Part shown: positions 57,290 to 64,000 of the stretch, in pieces
Layout: each line of letters begins with the position of its first letter
Position numbering within the stretch: the first letter of the stretch is position 1
Assembly (NCBI RefSeq): GCF_008079445.1
Contig: NZ_VRYH01000006.1
Span: forward strand, 124,001-188,000
DNA: 64,000 nt
Direction of reading: 5' to 3'
Origin: Aidingimonas lacisalsi
GTDB taxonomy: Bacteria; Pseudomonadota; Gammaproteobacteria; Pseudomonadales; Halomonadaceae
Translations under genes and position numbers: made by a program
Notes under the pieces: generated by a model
Database searches by the model: none
The model's input: only the letters and a program-made list of their open reading frames with translations
Told to the model about the DNA's origin: nothing

Positions 57290-58291
57290 ATGCGTGTGGT
57301 GAAAGTGATTCTGGGTCTCGCTATCCTGGCCATGGCGTTGACTTATGGTGGTTACCGTTATTGGCAAGCGCAACTTGCCATGCCCTTGGCCATTGATGAG
57401 CCTGTGCTGTACGAGGTACCTGAAGGGGCCGGCTTGTATCGTGTGATCGAGGACTTGGCGGATCAGGAAGTCATTGCAGCGACCTGGCCTTATCGCGTGC
57501 TGATTCATCTCGAACCGGAATCGTTGCCTCAGCTCCGTCAGGGAGAGTATCGGCTAGATCCGCAAATGAATGGACGTGATCTCCTGGCGCATTTAGGCAG
57601 TGGCGATGTGGTGACCTACTCCATTACGTTCCCTGAAGGTTGGACATTTCGCCAAATTCGGGAAGCGTTGGCGGCAGCGCCGAAGCTGGCGCATGATACG
57701 ACGGCACTGACGCCCGCAGAGCTCATGGCCAAGTTGGACAGTGATGTCGAACATCCCGAAGGGTGGTTTTTCCCCGACACGTATCGTTACCACAAAGGGA
57801 TGAGCGATCTGGACATTCTTCGCCAGTCGCACCGGCGCATGCGCGAAACGCTCGAGGAGATCTGGCGTGAGCGTGATGAGGATCTCCCCCTCGAGAGTTC
57901 GTATGACGCCTTGATCATGGCATCGCTCATCGAACGGGAAACAGGAGTGCCCGAGGAGCGTCCTGCGATCGCAGGTGTCTTTATCCGACGTCTGGAGAGG
58001 GGAATGCGACTGCAGACCGATCCGACCGTCATTTATGGTATGGGGGACAGCTATGATGGAAATATCACGCGTGCCGACCTGCGCGAGGAAACCCCCTACA
58101 ATACCTATGTCATTGATGGTATGCCGCCTACTCCGATCGCCATGCCGGGGCGCGGTGCGTTGGAAGCCGCTGTCAATCCCGAGGAGGGTGATGCCTTGTA
58201 CTTCGTCTCGCGAGGCGATGGCAGTCACCACTTTTCCAGCAGCTTGCAGGAGCACAATGCTGCCGTAAGACGCTATATTCTCAACCGGTGA
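57290..58291 (+). CDS. mltG: Endolytic murein transglycosylase MltG
   Basis: Inner-membrane lytic transglycosylase that cuts nascent glycan strands and helps set their length. The 333-residue product has a short cytoplasmic end, one membrane helix (about 5-23), a LysM-like region (VPEGAGLYRVIEDLADQEV ... RQGEYRLDPQMNGRDLLAHL) and the YceG catalytic domain with ASLIERETG (catalytic Glu215) and LQTDPTVIYGMG ... NTYVIDGMPPTPIAMPGRGAL. The ATG at 57290 has GAGGA 6 nt upstream. Confidence 0.95.
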   Translation: MRVVKVILGLAILAMALTYGGYRYWQAQLAMPLAIDEPVLYEVPEGAGLYRVIEDLADQEVIAATWPYRVLIHLEPESLPQLRQGEYRLDPQMNGRDLLAHLGSGDVVTYSITFPEGWTFRQIREALAAAPKLAHDTTALTPAELMAKLDSDVEHPEGWFFPDTYRYHKGMSDLDILRQSHRRMRETLEEIWRERDEDLPLESSYDALIMASLIERETGVPEERPAIAGVFIRRLERGMRLQTDPTVIYGMGDSYDGNITRADLREETPYNTYVIDGMPPTPIAMPGRGALEAAVNPEEGDALYFVSRGDGSHHFSSSLQEHNAAVRRYILNR

Positions 58292-59958
<1,667 letters not shown>

Positions 59959-60019
59959 AGCCCGGATCCGTGTTGGTGCCACGGTTTCCTAGTCAGTCAT
60001 CATGTCACGAGAGGTTTGC

Positions 60020-60847
60020 ATGTTCATCGATTCTCACTGCCATCTCGATCGCCTCGATCTTACGGCCCACGGGGGCGACATTGGCGTTGCACTGGAGGCG
60101 GCGCGAACCCGTCGCGTCCGTCAGTTCCTGGCCATCGCCGTCACGCTCGACGATGTGCCGGCATTGGCTGAGATGTCGCGGCAGCATGATGATGTCGTCA
60201 TTTCCGCTGGGGTCCATCCCTTGCATACGGTACCCCGTGAACCGGAGGCGTCAGCCATAGCCGAGTGCGCCGAACGGTATCAGGCGGTCGCCATTGGCGA
60301 GACAGGACTCGACTATCATTACGATGCTATTCCGAGGGAGCAGCAATTCGACCGCTTCAAGCAGCACCTGATCGCCGCAACGGAGTGCCAGTTGCCCATT
60401 ATCGTGCACACACGTGATGCTCGTGATGACACGCTGGCCTTGATGCGTGAATACAGCGACCCGGCCGTTGGCGGTGTATTGCACTGTTTTACCGAAGACC
60501 TCGACATGGCACGCGAAGCCGTTTCCATGGGATTTTATATCTCACTATCGGGTATCGTGACGTTTCGTAATGCAACATCGATACGTGAGTTGGCGCGCCG
60601 CCTTCCTCTCGATCGATTATTGATAGAAACCGACAGTCCCTATCTGGCTCCCGTTCCCTATCGTGGCATACCCAATGAGCCGCAGTGGGTCGTTGAGGTG
60701 GCGGAGTGCATTGCGGCTGAGCGAGGGATCAGCGTCGATGAGGTCGCTATGCAGACCACGGCGAATTTTTATCATCTATTCCGCGCCGCGGCACCGCAAG
60801 CGCCTTCCGATGTGTATGATTCACTGGCCAATGCAGGGTTGGTTTGA
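60020..60847 (+). CDS. TatD-family metal-dependent hydrolase (YcfH-like)
   Basis: A TIM-barrel DNase-like hydrolase, 275 residues. Metal ligands are visible in DSHCHLDRLD, GETGLDYHYD, IVHTRDARDD, GGVLHCFTED and LIETDSPYLAP. The neighbourhood (tmk, holB) points to the YcfH paralogue rather than TatD itself. The ATG at 60020 has GAGAGG 5 nt upstream; the in-frame ATG at 60002 was rejected. Confidence 0.95.
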   Translation: MFIDSHCHLDRLDLTAHGGDIGVALEAARTRRVRQFLAIAVTLDDVPALAEMSRQHDDVVISAGVHPLHTVPREPEASAIAECAERYQAVAIGETGLDYHYDAIPREQQFDRFKQHLIAATECQLPIIVHTRDARDDTLALMREYSDPAVGGVLHCFTEDLDMAREAVSMGFYISLSGIVTFRNATSIRELARRLPLDRLLIETDSPYLAPVPYRGIPNEPQWVVEVAECIAAERGISVDEVAMQTTANFYHLFRAAAPQAPSDVYDSLANAGLV

Positions 60848-60852
60848 GTCCC

Positions 60853-61401
60853 ATGTCGCTTGATGCGTTTCTGGCCCCGTTGGAACAGCCTGGTGTGGTT
60901 CCGCCTCTGGACCATTGGCGCCCTCCGTTTCTGGGCGATATGGATCTGTGCATCACGGCGGATGGACAATGGGTACATGAGGGCAGGGCCATTGAACGGC
61001 CTCGGCTGGCTCAGCTTCTGGCTACGCTTCTCTGGCGTGATGACGATGGCGACTATTATCTCGTGAGCCCCGTCGAAAAGTGGCGGATCCGCGTCGAGGA
61101 TTGCCCGTTTGTGGTCGTTGACGCGAGTGCCCATGACGATGACTGGATCATGACGACCAACATGGCGGACCGTGTCCGGCTAGATGCCTCGCATCCGCTC
61201 ATGCTCAGCCAGGCTCCGGCTGGTGAATGTATACCGGAAGTGCCGGTACGCTTCGGTCTGACGGCACGCATCAATCGTAACGTCTATTATCATTTGATCG
61301 AGCATGCTGAGCGGCGCGCTTCAGATGACTGGATTGAACTGGGGATAACCAGCGCTGGCCACTGGCATTCGTTGGGCGGACTCGATAGGGCATCGTTGTG
61401 A
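60853..61401 (+). CDS. DUF1285 family protein
   Basis: A 182-residue protein of the DUF1285 family, function unknown. Typical features are the WRPPFLGDMDLCITADGQWVHEGRAIERPRLAQLLATLLWRDDDGDYYLVSPVEKWRIRVEDCPFV core and a C-terminal RINRNVYYHLIEHAE. It starts 5 nt after the tatD-like gene and overlaps the helicase gene by 4 nt. No catalytic motif is recognised. Confidence 0.88.
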   Translation: MSLDAFLAPLEQPGVVPPLDHWRPPFLGDMDLCITADGQWVHEGRAIERPRLAQLLATLLWRDDDGDYYLVSPVEKWRIRVEDCPFVVVDASAHDDDWIMTTNMADRVRLDASHPLMLSQAPAGECIPEVPVRFGLTARINRNVYYHLIEHAERRASDDWIELGITSAGHWHSLGGLDRASL

Positions 61402-63584
61402 GGCTGACGGAGCAGCAACGGGCCGTGGTGGCGCACTCTGAGGGACATGCTCGCGTCGCCGCCGTGGCGGGTGCCGGCAAGACGACGACGCTGGTGGCTC
61501 GTGTCCTGCATCTGTTGGAACGAGGGACTTCGCCCGAACGGTTACTGGTGTTGATGTTCAACCGTGCGGCTCGTGAAGATTTTGATGCCAAGCTGCATCA
61601 ACTGGCCACCCCAGGGCAGGCACTACCCAATGTCCGCACCTTTCATTCGGTCGGTCATCGGTTGACGCGTACGCTAACACGCTGGGGAGCTCTGTCGCCG
61701 CGCGATTTGTTGACGGCGGATTGGCAGCGTGAACGATTATTGCGTCAAGCGGTGACGCAGGTACTGGACGGGGACGAATCGGCCCGCAATGAGGCGCTGG
61801 AGAGCGAACGTCTGGAAGCATTGGGGCATTTCTGTGAACTGGTCAAAGCGGAAATGTCGCCACCTCATGCACTTTATGAACGACTCGATTTCGGCGCCGG
61901 CACGCAACATTTCGTCGCGGCCTTCGAGGCTTTCGAGTCATTACTCGAACAGTACGGGGTGATGACCTATGCCGATTTGCTGTACCGGCCGCTACGGGTC
62001 CTGGAAGGCAATGGTACCCTTCGCGACCGGGTTCAAGGTTTCCTCGACCATGTGATCATCGACGAATATCAAGACATCAACCTCGTTCAACAGCGTCTGC
62101 TGGCTCTGTTGGCAGGCAGGCGCGCTTCTGTCATGGCAGTGGGCGATGCCAATCAGTGCATTTACGAGTGGCGAGGTGCTCGGCCTGACGCCATGCTCGA
62201 TAATTTCACGGCCATCTTCGGTCGTGCTCAGGATTACCCGTTGTCGCTGACGTTTCGTCATGGGCATGCGCTGGCGTTGGCTGCCAATCATGCCATTGCC
62301 GCCAACCGACGACGGCCTGACCAGTTGTGCCTCGCCGGCCCCGATACGTCTGCGACCGAGTTGGCGGTGGATCAAGGGGAAACGCCACTCGTCGAGATCT
62401 TGAGCCGATGGCAGGCGATGGGACGGTCACTGGGCGAAGCGTGCATTCTGGTTCGCAGTTGGGCACTCTCGGTCTCGGTCCAGCTCACTTTATTGCGCTC
62501 GGGGATTCCGTTTCACCTCAATCGTGACGACCGCTTCGTTTTCAAGCTTCCCTTGGTGCAGGCCTTGGCGGGCTATCTGATGCTGGCCCGTGATGGCAGT
62601 CAACTGCATGATCCAGCGCATATACTATTGCTGCTGGAGCAACCGACGCCTTTCGTGGCCCGTGAGCGACTCGTGAAGGTGGCTGAATGGTTGGCCACGC
62701 ATCAGAGCTGGCCCGATCAAGACCACCCCTTGCTGAATGATTTGAAACCGGTTCAGCGTCGCAATCTCAAACGGCGTTGGCAGCTATTGTGTGATTTGCC
62801 AGCGATGTCGGCCTGGACGCCGGCGGCGTTGCTACGCCATATCTTCGATAGGCTCGATGCCGAAAACGTGCTCAAGCGAGCCGCAGCGCGCCGCGAGAAA
62901 GGCGAGGAAGACGTGCGTCTGCTGGATGTCCTGATCGAGCAGGCTAGCGAGCATGAGGAAGACCCGGGGGTGTTTATCGACCTGTTGCGTCGTCCGGTCA
63001 CGAATCAGGCGCAGGGGGTGTTGGTGACGACGGTACATGGGGCCAAGGGGTTGGAATGGCCTCTAGTGGTACTGTCGGGAACCAATGAAGAGGATTTTCC
63101 TCACTTCAGTCGAGAAACTCCATTGACGGATGAGCGCCTTGAAGAAGAACGCCGCCTGTTTTATGTCGCGATGACGCGAGCCAAGGAGCATCTGCTGATG
63201 CTGCATGATGGTGGAGCACACCGCCCCAGCCGATTCCTGACCGAGACAGCCTGGCAGGATTGCCGCTGCGTTGCGCAAGCTCTGCAGAGGTCGCCGAAGG
63301 CGCCGATATCCGTGCAGTCGCCCGAGATTGTTGGGCGCTACCTTGATGCCCTTGGCCTCTCGCTGCCGCTAACCGTCAGCGAAGCGAATCCGTGCGAATC
63401 GATCGAGCCTACGTTCGCAGTGGGACAGCGCTTGCGACATGCCGTCTTCGGGGAAGGGTGGATTCACCATGTCGAAGGAGACGCTGACAATCCAGTCATC
63501 GAGGTCCGGTTTCTACATGCCGGAAGACGTCGCCTGGTGGCCAAGCGATCGCCGCTGGAAATCGTGGCTGAAGAGAGTGTTTGA
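61398..63584 (+). CDS. UvrD/Rep-like superfamily 1A DNA helicase
   Basis: A 728-residue SF1A helicase. Motifs in order: Q-motif LTEQQRAVV, Walker A VAGAGKTTT, Ia LLVLMFNRAAREDF, Walker B IIDEYQDINLVQ, III VGDANQCIYEWRGA, IV LSLTFRHG, V VTTVHGAKGLEWPLVVL and VI EERRLFYVAMTRAKEHLLM. The C-terminus (GQRLRHAVFGEGWIHHVEGDADNPVIEVRF) resembles the Tudor-like tail of UvrD and PcrA. It may act in repair or replication-fork clearing, but is not necessarily UvrD itself. It starts with GTG at 61398 inside the DUF1285 stop. Confidence 0.92.
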   Translation: MRLTEQQRAVVAHSEGHARVAAVAGAGKTTTLVARVLHLLERGTSPERLLVLMFNRAAREDFDAKLHQLATPGQALPNVRTFHSVGHRLTRTLTRWGALSPRDLLTADWQRERLLRQAVTQVLDGDESARNEALESERLEALGHFCELVKAEMSPPHALYERLDFGAGTQHFVAAFEAFESLLEQYGVMTYADLLYRPLRVLEGNGTLRDRVQGFLDHVIIDEYQDINLVQQRLLALLAGRRASVMAVGDANQCIYEWRGARPDAMLDNFTAIFGRAQDYPLSLTFRHGHALALAANHAIAANRRRPDQLCLAGPDTSATELAVDQGETPLVEILSRWQAMGRSLGEACILVRSWALSVSVQLTLLRSGIPFHLNRDDRFVFKLPLVQALAGYLMLARDGSQLHDPAHILLLLEQPTPFVARERLVKVAEWLATHQSWPDQDHPLLNDLKPVQRRNLKRRWQLLCDLPAMSAWTPAALLRHIFDRLDAENVLKRAAARREKGEEDVRLLDVLIEQASEHEEDPGVFIDLLRRPVTNQAQGVLVTTVHGAKGLEWPLVVLSGTNEEDFPHFSRETPLTDERLEEERRLFYVAMTRAKEHLLMLHDGGAHRPSRFLTETAWQDCRCVAQALQRSPKAPISVQSPEIVGRYLDALGLSLPLTVSEANPCESIEPTFAVGQRLRHAVFGEGWIHHVEGDADNPVIEVRFLHAGRRRLVAKRSPLEIVAEESV

Positions 63585-63625
63585 ATGACGTTTGAAACGT
63601 CGACGAACGCTGCGGTCGTCAGAGC

Positions 63626-63659
63626 CGACAAGCGGCGCTCCCGATGATCGCCGCTGTCG
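63626..63659. terminator. Hairpin between convergent helicase and ETF-QO genes
   Basis: CGACAAGCGGCG (63626-63637) pairs with CGCCGCTGTCG (63649-63659), leaving one bulged A. No clear T-tract. A short GACGTTT/AAACGTC palindrome (63587-63601) precedes it. Confidence 0.55.
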
Positions 63660-63707
63660 TGTTCGTACTGGGAAAAGACCGCAGATTCATTCCCGGGGTG
63701 ACATCAA

Positions 63708-64000
63708 TTACATGTTGGGGTAGTTCGGCCCACCGCCCCCTTCCGGGGCTACCCAGGTGATGTTCTGGGCGGGATCCTTGATGTCGCAGGTCTTGCAGTG
63801 AATGCAGTTCTGGAAGTTGATCTGGAATTGGGCGTTACCATCATCGTCTTCAACGACCTCATAAACGCCAACCGGGCAGTAACGTTGGGCAGGTTCGTCA
63901 TAGGTCGGCAGGTTGTCGCGAATGGGTAGCTCCGGCTCCGTCAGCTTGAGATGACACGGCTGGTCTTCCTCGTGATTGGTATTGGAGAGGAACACCGACG
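63708..64000 (-). CDS. Electron transfer flavoprotein-ubiquinone oxidoreductase, C-terminal end
   Basis: The last 97 or so codons of ETF-QO, which passes electrons from ETF (fatty-acid and amino-acid oxidation) into the quinone pool. The 4Fe-4S domain is clear: [13 protein letters not shown] and [36 protein letters not shown], with four cysteines in the expected spacing. The gene begins beyond the right edge of the window, so its FAD domain is not visible. Confidence 0.95.
   Translation of the reverse strand, partial: SVFLSNTNHEEDQPCHLKLTEPELPIRDNLPTYDEPAQRYCPVGVYEVVEDDDGNAQFQINFQNCIHCKTCDIKDPAQNITWVAPEGGGGPNYPNM

Overview
The window reads as an ordinary, very gene-dense stretch of a gammaproteobacterial chromosome, most likely a halomonad (Halomonas, Chromohalobacter, Kushneria or Salinicola type). 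The reasons are a moderately high GC content, many acidic proteins, closest resemblance by eye to Pseudomonas-type family members (MurC, LpxC, SspA/SspB, RNase E C-terminus), and gene orders that match two separate Pseudomonas blocks. No insertion sequence, prophage, CRISPR array or tRNA was seen. The genus is an inference from gene order and protein style.

Region 1 (1-6132): the end of the cytochrome bc1 operon (petB 3' end, petC), the stringent starvation pair sspA-sspB, then a leftward cell-envelope and replication group (dolP, diaA, yraN, lpoA). Region 2 (6177-25066): rsmI, the RNase P RNA gene rnpB, and a complete division and cell-wall (dcw) cluster running rsmH-ftsL-ftsI-murE-murF-mraY-murD-ftsW-murG-murC-ddlB-ftsQ-ftsA-ftsZ-lpxC. 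It has tight or overlapping junctions, but mraZ is missing from its usual place. Region 3 (25199-31144): dciA on the minus strand, then a small secretory ORF immediately upstream of secA, followed by argJ and a Nudix-ThiE fusion gene.

Region 4 (31244-35885): the agmatine route to putrescine (aguB, aguA) on the minus strand, a lipoprotein-release ABC transporter with a single permease gene plus lolD, and a DUF2062 membrane protein. Region 5 (35965-43593): comEC, msbA, lpxK, a Trm112-like protein, kdsB, a low-molecular-weight phosphatase and murB, mainly lipid A, KDO and peptidoglycan precursor work. Region 6 (43680-63584): rne facing away from rluC, then a HAD phosphatase, sppA, maf, and the yceD-rpmF-plsX-fabD-fabG-acpP-fabF-pabC-mltG-tmk-holB-tatD run, which couples fatty-acid synthesis, murein processing, dTMP supply and the clamp loader. 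A DUF1285 protein and a UvrD-like helicase follow. The window ends inside a minus-strand ETF-ubiquinone oxidoreductase gene.

The most interesting signal is at 25729-26181. A 125-codon ORF with an N-terminal signal sequence and a C-terminal RGPP motif ends 74 nt before the conserved secA ATG. It is followed by nested inverted repeats that would hide the only good ribosome-binding sequence of secA. This is the layout of a SecM-type translation-arrest sensor, but the mature sequence is not one I recognise. Secondary points are a nearly leaderless yceD promoter, a structured 565-nt rne-rluC intergenic region, the missing mraZ, fabH and pilZ, and the single Lol permease.
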